Shown one piece after another: positions 46,659-59,200 of a DNA stretch of 64,000 nucleotides. Position 1 is the stretch's first letter, and each line of letters starts with the position of its first letter. The stretch lies in assembly GCF_001010355.1 (NCBI RefSeq), contig NZ_JPLA01000049.1:46526-110525 (forward strand), read 5' to 3'. Source of the DNA: Dyella japonica DSM 16301 (GTDB lineage Bacteria; Pseudomonadota; Gammaproteobacteria; Xanthomonadales; Rhodanobacteraceae). The notes below the pieces were generated by a model. The model worked only from the letters and a program-made list of their open reading frames with translations, was not told the origin of the DNA and made no database searches. Position numbers and translations under genes: made by a program.

Positions 46659-47065
46659 AGGCGCGGCGCGCAGGCGAGCGAAAGCCGCCTCGCGCGTGGC
46701 GGTACATCGTTTTGTTGGGGGTTCTGGCGTCCGCATGCGCCGAACAGGTGACGGCGGCCGAAGGGCCGTCGTCGTCTTCTTCGGTCGCCTCGCCCAGCTG
46801 CGTGGACGTGAGCATCAACCAGCATGCGGTGCTCGCCTTCGACTGTCTCAGCCGCGCGCTGGCCACCGGCTCGCAGCAGCCTGCCGCGCCGCCGCCTGTG
46901 CTCGACGCGGTGGCGAACGATCCGTCGAACCGGCAGGTGGGTCAGTACAACTTTTCCGCGCTGAGCCATCGCATGGGCTCCAACCTCGGCAAGTCGGTGT
47001 ATCCGCAACGTCCGCCGGCAGCCGTGCCCGCGCCGCCCGCCGTGCAGCTGGCGCCGGGGCATTGA
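46655..47065 (+). CDS. Small exported protein, possibly lipoprotein
   Basis: A 136-residue frame starting with GTG in the GTGA overlap with the previous stop, so translational coupling supports it. The N-terminus KPPRAWRYIVLLGVLASACAEQVTA has a lipobox-like LASAC. The mature part has a Cys pair (SCVDVSINQHAVLAFDCLSRAL) and a Pro/Ala-rich end. I recognise no family. It is the last gene before the exoprotein promoter and may be a secretion accessory factor. Confidence 0.6.
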   Translation: MKARRAGERKPPRAWRYIVLLGVLASACAEQVTAAEGPSSSSSVASPSCVDVSINQHAVLAFDCLSRALATGSQQPAAPPPVLDAVANDPSNRQVGQYNFSALSHRMGSNLGKSVYPQRPPAAVPAPPAVQLAPGH

Positions 47066-47137
47066 ATGCGCGCGCATGACAGCCGATGTGACGGCTGGGT
47101 GTCGATGCGGATGCCCATCACAGGCCGTGTGCGCGCT

Positions 47138-47188
47138 CATGAAGTTTTGGTGACAACGGTTCAGTCCCGCCACATGGGGGACGTCTTT
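47138..47188 (+). promoter_or_regulatory. Predicted ECF-type promoter of the exoprotein gene
   Basis: GGTTCAGTCCC (47158-47168), 13 bases, then CGTCTTT (47182-47188), identical to the element upstream of the translocator. CATGAA-TTTT-GTGAC (47138-47154) lies before it. The start codon is 110 bases downstream, so the exoprotein can be transcribed apart from the translocator operon but by the same sigma factor. Confidence 0.68.
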
Positions 47189-47297
47189 ACTTCCGACATG
47201 CGGCGTATTTGAGCGGGGCTTTCCGAGAGGGAAGAGGGTCTCGTCGCGTCAGACACGCGAACGCCAGCAGCCATGCATCGACAAGGATAAGGTTCTC

Positions 47298-50200
47298 GTG
47301 AGCAAGCCGGTCAGGTCGCAACAAGTTTCCACCCCATCGTCGCGCGCCATACCTGGCCGACGCCCCCTGGCGCAATGGATTGCCGCCGCACTGGCGATGA
47401 GCGCCATGCACGCGCATGCCGGCGCGCCGCCGCTGAGCCAGGCCTGGCTCGCCGGGCAGCGCAACGCCAATACGACACCCACGCCCAACGCCGGCGCCGC
47501 CAACGGCAACCTGCCGGACACCAGCGGGCTTGCCGCGCAAACCTCCGGTCAGCTGCTGCAGCAGCGCGTGGTGCAGCAGTCCATCGCCAACCTCAACAAC
47601 GCCGCCGCCGCCGTCGCCGCGCAGATCAGCGCGCAACAGGCCGCACAGCAGGCCGCGCAGTCGCTGACCTCGCCCGTACCCGACGGCATCACTGCGGGCG
47701 GCCTGCAAGTGGCCGCAGGCGTCGCCGGCAATCCCTTGCTCTGGCAGAACGCCAACGCGCCGACGCAAGCGGTCGCTGGCGGCAAGACCACCGTCGAGGT
47801 AAAACAGACGGCGCAGAAAGCCATCCTCACCTGGGACAGCTTCAACATCGGCCGCAACACCACGCTCTATTTCAACCAGAGCGGCGGCACCCAGTCGGAC
47901 AAGAGCAACAACTGGATCGCGCTCAACCGCATTACCGATCCCACCGACAAGCCCAGCCAGATCTTTGGTCAGATCAAGGCCGAGGGCACGGTGTACCTGC
48001 TCAACCGCAACGGCATCTTGTTTGGTGCGGGGAGTCAGGTGAATACGGGGTCGTTGCTGGCGTCGTCGCTGAATCTGTTCAGTAGCGATGTGACGGCAAG
48101 CAATGCGGCGTTCTTGAGTGGGGGTATCAATAGCGCTTCGACGATCGGTGGATTTCTGTTCGACGGCATCTTCACCGATGGCCGCAATCATGATGTCGTG
48201 GTCGAGAAGGGTGCTTCGATCACGACCGGCAAGCAGGGCTTTGCATTGATCGCTGCACCCAACGTGTCCAATGCAGGCTCGATCATCGCGGACGATGGAC
48301 AGGCGATACTGGCGGCTGGTACGCAGTTCGGCAATGCCAACCAAGGGAGTAGCACCGGTGGGCTTCAGGTGATCAACATGGGTGGCGGCGGGCTGGGCGC
48401 TTCACATGTGCCGACCACCGCGACCAATACAGGTCTCATGCAGGCGCGACGTGGCCAAGTACAGATGCTTGGCTATAACGTGAATCAGTCCGGAGTGGCC
48501 CTGGCCTCAACCAGCATCAGCTATCCGGGCAGCATCGATCTCGAGGCGGGTGACGGAACCAACCGCACACTCTCGGGTACGACCTATCAAGCTCACGGTT
48601 CGTTGGTGCTCGGTCCCGGTTCGGTCACCGCGATTCTTCCAGAGAAAGATGGCGGCACGACATCCTCAACGGCGGCTGCGGATGCAGCGTTCAAGGGAAG
48701 CAGTATTTCGCTGGCGGGAGGTATGGTGACGCTGCAGTCGGGATCGCTGCTGGAAGCGCCGAGTGCGAATCTTTCGATAACCGCTGCACAGGACACCATT
48801 GACCCCCGTGCCACCGCCGGACGTATCTATGTCGACGACGGTGCCGTGGTAGATGTCTCTGGTCTTGCCAACGTCGGCCTGCCCATGTCGGCCCTACTAG
48901 TCAGCGTGCCACGCGTCGGCCAGAACGAACTGGCCGACTCGCCGCTGTTGAGGAACAGCTTCCTCTACACGCAGAAGAATGTATTGGTCGACAGCACGCA
49001 AAGCGGCACGCGGGCAGACGGCCTGGACTGGGTGGGCAGCCCCATCCTCAACGTGGCCGGTTACGTGCAGAACGTGCCGCGCGACATCCTGCAGATGATG
49101 ATCAAGGGCGGCGACATTTCGCTCAATGGTCAGGAAGTCATCGTTCGCAGTGGTGCTCAGCTCAATCTCGATGGTGGCTATGTCGCCTACCAGCCGGGTT
49201 GGGTCACCACGCCGAATCTGCTTGGCGCCAATGGGCGGATTTACAACATCTCCAGCGCCGACCCCAATATGGATTACGTGGGTTTTGCCGGAGATTTCAA
49301 TGTCGATCACGCGCGTTGGGGCATCAACGAGAACTACCTAAATCCATTGCTTGCCGGCGTGGGGCGTTGGGATCCGGGCTTCATTGTCGGCAGCGACGCG
49401 GGTTCGCTCAGCGTGAAGACTGCCGGCGCGTTGGCATTGGATGGTGAGATCACGGCACAGGCATTCGCTGGCCGTGATCAGGTGGGGCAGGGCAAGCAGC
49501 CGGACGGCGGCAGCTTCGATCTTTCGTCGAACTACAGTGCCTACTATCAGCGCACCAACTACGCCAGCGGGATCCTGCTCCAACAGTCGACATTGCTGCT
49601 GGAAGATCGCGTTCCCGATTTTGGCGCGCAGACGTCCTGGGACGACGTGCTGTCTTCTCAGCCCGCCGATACCTCCAATGATCAGAACCTGCGTTACTGG
49701 GTTCCCGTGTCGGCAGACATGGTGCGCAACGGCGGCTTTTCGCATTTCAGCATCGACGGAAGCGGAAACGGGCAGATCGTCGAGCAGGCCGGTACGCAGC
49801 TCGGCGTGATGCCAGGTGGAAGCATTTCACTGACCGGCTCGCATATCGACGTCTTCGGCACGCTGAGCGCACCTGCTGGATCCATTTCGATCACGTCGAC
49901 CGGGCCGCGCAACTTTGCCGGTTTGCCGCAGGGCCTCCAGATCGATCCCGACGTAACTGACGACGGCAACATCACTATCGGTAGCGGTGCTCTCCTCAGT
50001 ACGCGGGGCTTGTGGGTGAACGATGGCGGCAAGCCCGCCGATGCGCTGATCGGCGACCGCTACATCGACGGCGGATCCATTTCGCTTCAAACGCAGCAAG
50101 CGGCTGCTGGTCAAGACGGAAGCAGCGACGGTACAGGCTCCATCATCCTGCAGGCCGGCAGCACGCTGGATGTTTCCGGCGGTGGCTACGTCAAGCCGGA

Positions 50201-53200
50201 CAATCAGGTCGAGCTGAACCAGGGCGTGCCTGTGGGGCATGGTGGTGACGTGTCGCTGACTACGTATGCGAAGGTCGATGGGAGTGATGTGTTCACCAAC
50301 TCTCACGCGCCTGCATCTCTGGACAGTGGCTCGCTGGTTCTCGATGGCACGATCCTGGGCGATGGTTTCAGTGGTGGCGGTACGCTGAGTCTTGGCGCGG
50401 CATCCATCACCATTGGCGGCGATCCCGCCGCTGTACCCTTGCCGAATGGCTTGTACCTTGATCCGTCGTTCTTCAGCGGCAAGGGATTCGACAACTACGC
50501 ATTGACGGCAATCACCGATGGCATCATCGCGCCGGGTGCGCAGATTCATGTCACTCGCGACAACCTACTGCCGAACTACCAGACACTTCTGGTCGCACCC
50601 ACCGGCACCGATCTCTATGCGACAGACGCCACGCATCCTGACGGCATCTACGCGTCGATAGGCACGCTGGACGCCTATCACCGCTACGAGACACGCGATA
50701 CGTCGGGCGGCCATGGGCCAGGCTTTTCGCTGAGCGCCGGCAGCTATCTCGATTGGAATAGCAATCTTCCCACACCGTTGCCCGCGCCCGTTTACGCGGG
50801 CGTGAGCGGCTCGGTGACGATGGGACTTGGCGCGAGCATCACCACCGATGCCGGTGGCGACGTAGCGCTGGCCGGGTCGCAGGCAACCACCGTGTTGGGG
50901 CAGATTGATGCGCCCGGCGGTTCCATCGCGATCTCGACCAATAACCTCAAGCGCGCCAACAATTGGCCCGTGGTCAATCCGGAGGTCTGGCTGGGATCGG
51001 GCGCCGTGCTGGACGCATCGGGCGTTTCGCTGATCAATCCCTGGGCTGGCGCCGTGACGGCGGTGGATCCGTCGACCGGACAGCTCAGCCAGCGCGTGCC
51101 ACGCACGGGCGTCGTGCTGGATGGCGGCACGGTTTCCCTCACCGGCGAAGACGCTTACTTGGTCGCGCAGGCGGGAAGCGAGATCAATGTCTCGGGCACG
51201 TCCGACCGGTTCGACCTGCCCGTCGGCAGTGGCGCGCTGGGCTCCACGACGCAGTATCTGTCGTCACCGGTGTGGAGCGACGCGGGCAACATCAATCTCG
51301 CTGCGGCGGCAGGCATGTATGTCGACAGCACCCTGCAGGCCCATGGCGGTGCGCCAGAGGCGGAGGGGGGCAACCTCACCATCATCGCGCTTACCCGCAA
51401 TAACTCGAAGTCGCCGGCCCCTGCGGCCACGGCCATCGTGTTCCAGCAGTCGGGCAATCTGGTTCCGGAAGCATGGACGCCAGACAGCCCGGTGGAGAAC
51501 GGCGCACCCTCTGGCGTGCTGCATTTTGCGGCCGATCGACTCATCGACTCCGGGATCACTTCGCTCACGATTGGGCCTGACCCCTCCACGGGAGCGGGCG
51601 GCAGGCAGACTATTGTCCCATTGGCGTTCGCAGGCGACGTCAAGCTCTCGCTCGGTCGCTCGTTCACCGCCAATGTAACAGCGTTGCAGGCGCTTCCCGA
51701 CGGATCAACCACGCTTGCTTCCGATGCTGGCTTCACGAGCGGCAACGGCAACGTTCAGATAAACGCGCCGTACGTCAGCATCACGGGTACGCAGATCGTG
51801 GATGCCAATGTTGCGACGTCGTCAGGTGCCCCGGTGGCACTGGCAGGCGACGGCACGCTCCGCGTCAACGCCGATTTCATCGATCTGGGCGGCTGGCTCA
51901 ACCTGCAGCGTTGGGCGAACGCCGACTTCACGTCGAGCGGCGACATCCGTTTCTATGCACCTCCGCTCCAGGCCTATTCGAATGTCGGCGAAAAGGCCGG
52001 TCTGTTGTTCACGACGGGCAACCTGCAGTTCCAGGCAGCGCAGGTCTACCCCGCCACCGATTACCGGTTCGTCGTCGACGCGAATGCGTCCGGCCTCAAG
52101 GATGCTTCGGGCCAGGCGCTGTCCACCACGGTGGCGTTCCTGCCCAACGGCAGCAGCACGGCGCCGCTGTCGGCAGGCGGCGGATTGCTGATCAGTGCGG
52201 ATCACATTGAACAGGGCGGCACCCTGCGCGTGCCGTCGGGTACGCTGGTGCTGGGCGTGAGCGATCCCACGGCGCAGGCTGCTGCGTTCGGCATCGATCC
52301 TGCGCAGTATCCGCTGGGCATCACGCAATCCGTGCATCTCGCGCCGGGCAGTCTGACGTCCGTTTCGCTGGATGGCCAAACCGTTCCATTCGGCACGACA
52401 GTGGATGGTGTCGAGTGGCGCTACGACGGGGCTCCGGGCGTCACCTCCGCCGATCTCACGGCGGCACCGGCCAAGCAGATCGAAATCAACGGAGCCACGC
52501 TGTCTTTGGATGCGGGCGCAGGCATCGATCTTTCCGGTGGCGGCCACCTGCAGGCGTCCGAATGGCTGGCTGGCACGGGCGGCACGCGCGACGCGCTCGC
52601 GCAGTCCCAGATCAGCTATGCAAACAGCACTGCGGGCGTGCAGGTGCCGCAGTACGCGGACGGTCGTGCGATCTACGCGATTCTGCCAGGTTATTCCTCG
52701 CCGGTTGCGCCGCACGATGCAGCGTTCGACAAGCTGGGCAATGCCGCGCCGATGGTCGGTCAGCAGGTTTACCTGTCGGGCGCGCCGGGGCTGCCGGCGG
52801 GCTACTACACGTTGCTGCCGGCTCAGTATGCGACGCTGCCCGGTGCTTATCGCGTGGTGCAGGACACCAGCGCGGTCGACACCGTGCTCGGCCGCAGTGC
52901 CGTGCAGAACGACGGAACGCTGAGCGTCAACGGTTATTTTGCCGACAGCCTCACCGGCGCACGCGCGGCGCGCAGCACCACCTTCCTGCTTCAGTCCGCA
53001 CCGGTGTGGCAGCAGTACTCGCAATACACGCTGACCGATGCCGATACCTACTTTGCCAACCTCGCGTCCAAGAGCGGGTTGATCGCGCCGCCGTCGGTGG
53101 CCGATGCGGGACGCGTCGCACTGGCGGCCACGGAGACACTCAACCTTGGCGCGACGTTGACGGCGACGCCCACGACGGGGGGCCGCGGTTCGCTGGTGGA

Positions 53201-56200
53201 TATTTCGGCCAAGGCCATCGACATCGTCGACGCGGGTCAGGCCGGCGATGACGGCTATCTCGTGTTGTCGGTGGACGGCCTCAATGCACTTGGCGCCGGC
53301 AGCCTGTTGCTCGGTGGTTCGCGTCAGTTCACCGATGGTGGCTATCAGGTCACCGCCTCGGCCGACAGCGTGGTGCTCGCCAACGATGCGGCGCATCCCT
53401 TGCAGGGGCCGGAGATCCTGTTGACGGCCAATGGCGCCGGCCATCCGGGGGCACGGGGCGTCGTGCTGGAGAATGGCAGTGCCCTCTCCGCCACGGGCAA
53501 TGGCACGGGTACCACGAGCGTTCCGTTGATCTTCGGCCAGGTCGCCGGCACGGATGCCAGCGGTAATGCGATCGCAGCGATCGATGGCGACGGCGCGTTG
53601 CTGCGCGTCTCGCAGAATGGCGCCGCCAGCGTGGTGCGCAACGACACCTCGACGGCCGGCGTAGGCCAGCTCACCATCGGTGCCGGAGCGCATGTGAATG
53701 GTGGCAGTGCCCTGACGCTCGACGCCACGGGCGCCACCTCGGTGGACGTCACGGCGGCATTGTCTGCGCAGGCGATCGACAGCTACAGCAATCAGGTGTC
53801 GTTCGTAGGAAGCGACGCATCGGTAGTGCCGGGCACCGGCGGTTTCGTGATCGGCGCCGCGACGCTGGGCCAGCTGGGCAATACGCAGAGCCTGACCTTG
53901 CGCAGCCGCGGCAACATCGGTTTCTACGGCGACGTGGACATCGATCTTCCCAACGACCTGAGCCTCAGTGGTGGTGCGTTCACCAGCGATGGCGGCACGG
54001 TGAACATCCAGGCCAATCGCCTGAGCCTGTCAAACGATCTTGGCGCCAGCAATGGCACGTTCTCGTCCGGCAACGGACAACTTTCCATCCACGCGAACGA
54101 GCTGGATTTCGGCAACGGCAACACGGGGCTCAGCGGTTTTGGCGCCTTCGCCGCCACGGCCAGCCAGGGCATGAAGGGGCAGGGCAGCGGTACCTTCGAC
54201 TTCGGCGCGCTGGACGTCCATCTCACCACGCCGTGGTTGCTGGCGGACAACGCCGCCGATACATCGCTGACCACTACGGGTGCCTTCGAGGTGGCGGGCA
54301 CGGCAGGCGTAACACCCACGGACGCCATGGGCGGCGCGCTGCAACTGACGGGCGCCTCCGTTTCCATCAACACCAACGTGGCGGCGCCCGCGGGCAACCT
54401 CACCATCGAGGCCACCAGCGGCGACGTTGTCCTGGGTAGTGGCGGCAAGCTCTCGACGGCGGGCATCAACAAGACCTTCTACGACACCACCACGTATGCG
54501 CCGGGTGGTGCGCTCACGGTCACTTCCGATCATGGCGCGGTGAATTTCGCGCAGGGTTCGTCCGTCGATTTCTCCGGTGCCAGCGCAGGTGGTGACGCGG
54601 GCAGCCTGACCGTCCAGGCGGGTACGCAAGCGACGTTCGGTGGCGCCTTGTCGGGCGGCGCCAACAGCGGTTACCGCACAGGTTATTTCACCCTGGGCAG
54701 CAACGATGCGGTCGATCTCGATGCCTTGGTGGATATCGCTGCCAACGCAGGCGCCACCGGTTTGTTCCAGGTCAGCACGAATGCGGGCAATCTCGAACTC
54801 TCCGCCGGTCATACGCTGGCCGCGCAGCGCGTCTACCTGAGCGCCAACGGCAGCGATGCGGCCGGCGGCCAGGTGCTGATCGATGGCACCGTCAACGCAG
54901 GCGGCCCGTCGGGCAGCAACATTTCGCTGTTCGGCAACAAGGGCGTGGACATCGAAGGCAGCCTGGTCGCGACCAGCAGCATTCCGTCGCAGCGCGGCGG
55001 CACGGTCACCCTTGGCACCAGCGGCATGCCGACCGACAACAGCTACAACGTCACCTACGGTTACGAAAACGTCGATCCTTCCGCCTCGGGCTATATCCAT
55101 GTGGGCAGCCAGGCGGTGATCGATGTGTCCGGCGGCTCGACCGATGCTTTCTCAGGTGGCTCCGTTAGCATGCGTGCGCCCTTGCTCAGCGATGGCGACG
55201 TGAATATCGCTGTCGACAACGCTTCCTCGATCAAGGGCGCGCGCGTCGTCACCATCGAGCCGTATGCGACGTGGAGCACCAAGGACACCACCACGGGCTA
55301 CCAGCATTTCGACGGCATCATCGATCCGGCGGGTTGGTACAACAACAATCCGCAAAGCGGTGCGCCGACCATGATGGCGGGCACCTGGGCCGACGCCAAC
55401 GGCAAGATCTTGCCGGCACCCACCAGCGCCGACCAGCTCAAGCAATACCTGCAGAACGATTACTTCATCCCGGATCAGGTCAACACCGATCACGCCGGTT
55501 TCTACGGCTACGTCGACGGCGACGCAAGCAAGGGCGCCGGCACGCTGATGAGTTATGTGCAGCAGCCGGGTTACAGTTTCGGCGATCGTTTCGCGGGCAT
55601 CGCGAATGTGCAGTTGCGTCCCGGCATCGAACTGGACAATCCGGCCGATGGTGCGCAGCAGGGCAAGATTGCCGTGCTCACCAACTGGAACCTGGGTGCG
55701 GGTACCACGCAGTCCGATGGCAGCATCGTGCTTGCCTATCGCTACCAGGGGCTCGCTCCCATTCTTACGGTGCGTGCCGCAGGGGATCTGGATGTCGAGG
55801 CCAGCATCACCGACGGCTTCTACCAGCAGAACAACGGCGCGACGCTGGCCAATCCGCCGCCGCCGCCGGCTCCGCCGGTTTCCGACAATGGCTACGGCGA
55901 CGCGCTGTCGACGTATCAATCCACCCAGCAATACCTGGATGCGAACAACATCTGGAACGGCACGATCAACCTGAGGGCGGGTACGGCGGCGCAGGGTGCG
56001 ACGCCGGGCGGTGGCACGATCAGCATCACAAGCGATCCGTATTACCAGGCGATACAGGCACCGTTGTCCGCGCAGTCGGCGAACTATTACACCAACTACG
56101 AGGCGTACCTTGGCGATATCGGCAAGGGCACGACCGGTACCTGGTCGTTTGACTTCAATTTCATCAACAACACGGCAAGCCGTTACTTCCTAGCCTATTC

Positions 56201-59200
56201 GCCAACGACGCTGGTGGCGCCGCAGCCCACGGCCTACACCACCTATGCTGCGTACGTAACGGCCTACCAGAGCTGGCTGCAAGCCAACTTCGCCTCGTCA
56301 CCCATCGCCAAGCGCAGCACGACGCCATCGCCGCTGTTGCTGCCGACGGATGCCGATTACGCCGACTACACCACCGACTACGCTTCTTACATCACCGGTC
56401 ACAAGGCTTACTACACCTATATCTTTCAGCGCGTTGGCACATCGGCAACTGGCGTGCAGCTGTTCTATGCACCATTTGCACCGGCATCCGATGCCGCGTC
56501 ATCCGGCGGCGGCACCCCGACCACCATCGATGTTCCGGCAAGCGCCGCGAACAACAGCCCGTCGAACATGCCTTCGCTGGGCAGTCCTGCGTCGCTGGCC
56601 TCGGCGACGTTGCTCGGAGGTTCCAGCACGTCCTATCGCTTCATCGCTGGCGCGGATGCGAACGCGGTCGATCCGCTTGCCACCACGGCCGGTGCGGGTA
56701 ACGTCACGTTCGACGGTCATTTCAGCGTGGTGGACAGCCTGACGCCGCCGACCAACCCGACCGGTGCTTTCAACGGCAAGACCATGCTGCTGCCGACCAC
56801 CGTGCGCACGGGCAGCGGTTCGATCGATATCGCCTCGGGTGGCGACATCGACTGGCTCGATATCAGTTCGCCCGCGGTCGTGTACACCGCGGGCGTGCCG
56901 GCCGACGGTACGACTGTGAACACCAATGTCTCAGTGATCCGCCCGTATTGGCTGGCGCCGACGCTCGACATGAACTTGCCGGACATGCTGAGCACGGGCC
57001 AGGTGAGCCCGGTGCAAGGTGGTGATCTCAACCTTGCCGCCAGGGGCGACATCAATGCCATCCAGGATGTTGTCGATGCCACCGGCAACGTGACGAAGGG
57101 AGCAAAGGGCTCCAACATTTCGCAGTACTGGTGGCAGTGGATGCAGACGGCCAATGCGGCCGACGGCAGCGCCTCGTCGATCAACTTTGCCGATTTCGGC
57201 CAGGGCGTGATGAGCGTGGGGGGCAACGTGTCGGTGACGGCAGGCGGCGATATCAGCCAGTTGTCGGTGTCCTTGCCCACCACCTGGTATGCCAACGCGG
57301 ACAAGACCGGCATCACGACGCTTGGTGGCGGCAACCTCAACGTGGCGGCGGGTGGCGACATTCTCAGCGGCACGTATTTCGTTGCCAAGGGCACTGGCAA
57401 TATTCAGGCGGGTGGTCGCATCGGCAGCGACTTCAGCTACACCGTGCCGTCGACCAATTTCAATTACGGCGGCCTTTCCAGCGACGTCTCGACACTGCTC
57501 GCCTTGCAGGATGCGCAATTCGATGTGCAGGCGCGGTTGGGTGCGGACATCGGCGGTGTCTATAACCCGTCGTATCTCGCCGGAACTCGAGGGAGTCCTG
57601 GCAGCGCGAGTGCAATCAGCCAAATCCTGCCTGCCAAGCACTTTGACTCGCAAAGCTATAGTGCCGATTCGTCGGTCCAGTTGAGCGCTTCGCAGGGCGA
57701 TGTGGTGCTCGACAGCCTCAGCATGCCTGGCATGCTGTTCGATTCGGGCAACGCGCAGGCAAGGACAGACCCTGGCTTCGATCCGGGTTCGATCCTCCCG
57801 TCCACGCTCACATTGCAGGCCCTGGGCGGCAACGTGGACATTCGTGGCGCAGGTGCCCTGTATCCCTCGGCAACCGGCAACCTGACGCTGCTGGCCGCGG
57901 ATAACGTGCAATTCAGCCAGCAGGTCTACACCATGCAGTACAGCGGCCCGTCGACCTACGGCTTCGGCCTGATCGATGCACCCGCCGACGCGCTGCCTTC
58001 GGCGCTGGAGCCTCTTGGCGCGAACGGCTCGTCGAACTTCGTCAGTCTATGGAGAAACGGTTACCTTTACGGGCAGAATCCGAGCCTTCTGCATTCCGCT
58101 GATCCGTTGCATGCGGACGAGACAGATCCGGTCAGGATCTATGCGCTGGCGGGCGACCTGATCAATGGCATTACGGGGCCTGGCGGACTGGCCTATCGCT
58201 CTCTGCTGCTACTGCCCAACAAGCCTGCGATGGTGTACGCGGGTAGGGATATCGTGAACCTAGCCTTTGCGGGGCAGCAGCTCAGGGACGCCGACGTCAC
58301 CCGCATCGTGGCAGGCCGCGACATCTACGACACGCAGATCACCACGAACGTCTTGATCTCTAACGCAGCTGACCCTGGCCCCTATGTGCTTGCTCCCGCT
58401 CTTCTGTTGAGCGGCCCCGGCAGTTTCCAGATCCAGGCCGGACGCAACATCGGGCCGCTGACCAGTCAGGCCGACTTGGCGATCAACGCGGCTGTAACCA
58501 CCATCAACGGCGACAAGTACACCGGCATCGACAGCATTGGCAACCAGATCAACCCCTATCTGCCGCATGACAGCGCGGACATCAACGTGCTATACGGGGT
58601 CGGCCCCGGTGTGGCCGTCAACAGCTTTGTCGCCAGCTATCTGGATGGAACGACCGATGGCATCAACCTGATGCCAGAGCTCGTGGACTTCATGGAACGT
58701 CGTGAGGCTGGCCAAGTCATCGATACCGGCTTTGCACAGGACAAGTTGACAGTGACGCTGACGTCCGAACAGGCGCGTGAACTGTTCAACGAACAACCCG
58801 ACTATGTGCAACGCCAGTTCGTCTCCGAAACCCTGTTCAAGATCCTGGCGCAGGTAGGCGCGGACTATAACGACGCCGCCAGCCCGTACTTCGGCAAGTA
58901 CGCCCGTGGTTACACCGCCATCGACACGCTGTTCCCCGCATCGCTGGGATACACGTCCAACGGCAGCGGGCAGGGTGGCCTCAACGGTGCGGCGCAGACC
59001 GTCGATACCGGCGACCTGGATATCCGCAGCTCCACCATCCAGACCCAGCAAGGCGGCAACATCACCATCCTTGGGCCGGGTGGCCAGGCCTTGCTGGGCA
59101 GTGCGTCGGCACCGCCTGTCATCACCAAGAACGGCCAGGTGGTGGCCGGCCCCAACAGCATGGGCGTGATCACGCTGGAAAAGGGCGACATCAACATCCT

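Noticed and set aside
51822..53693. 623-codon minus-strand frame opposite the exoprotein
   Set aside because: Shadow of the repetitive exoprotein gene; no recognisable motif or start signal.
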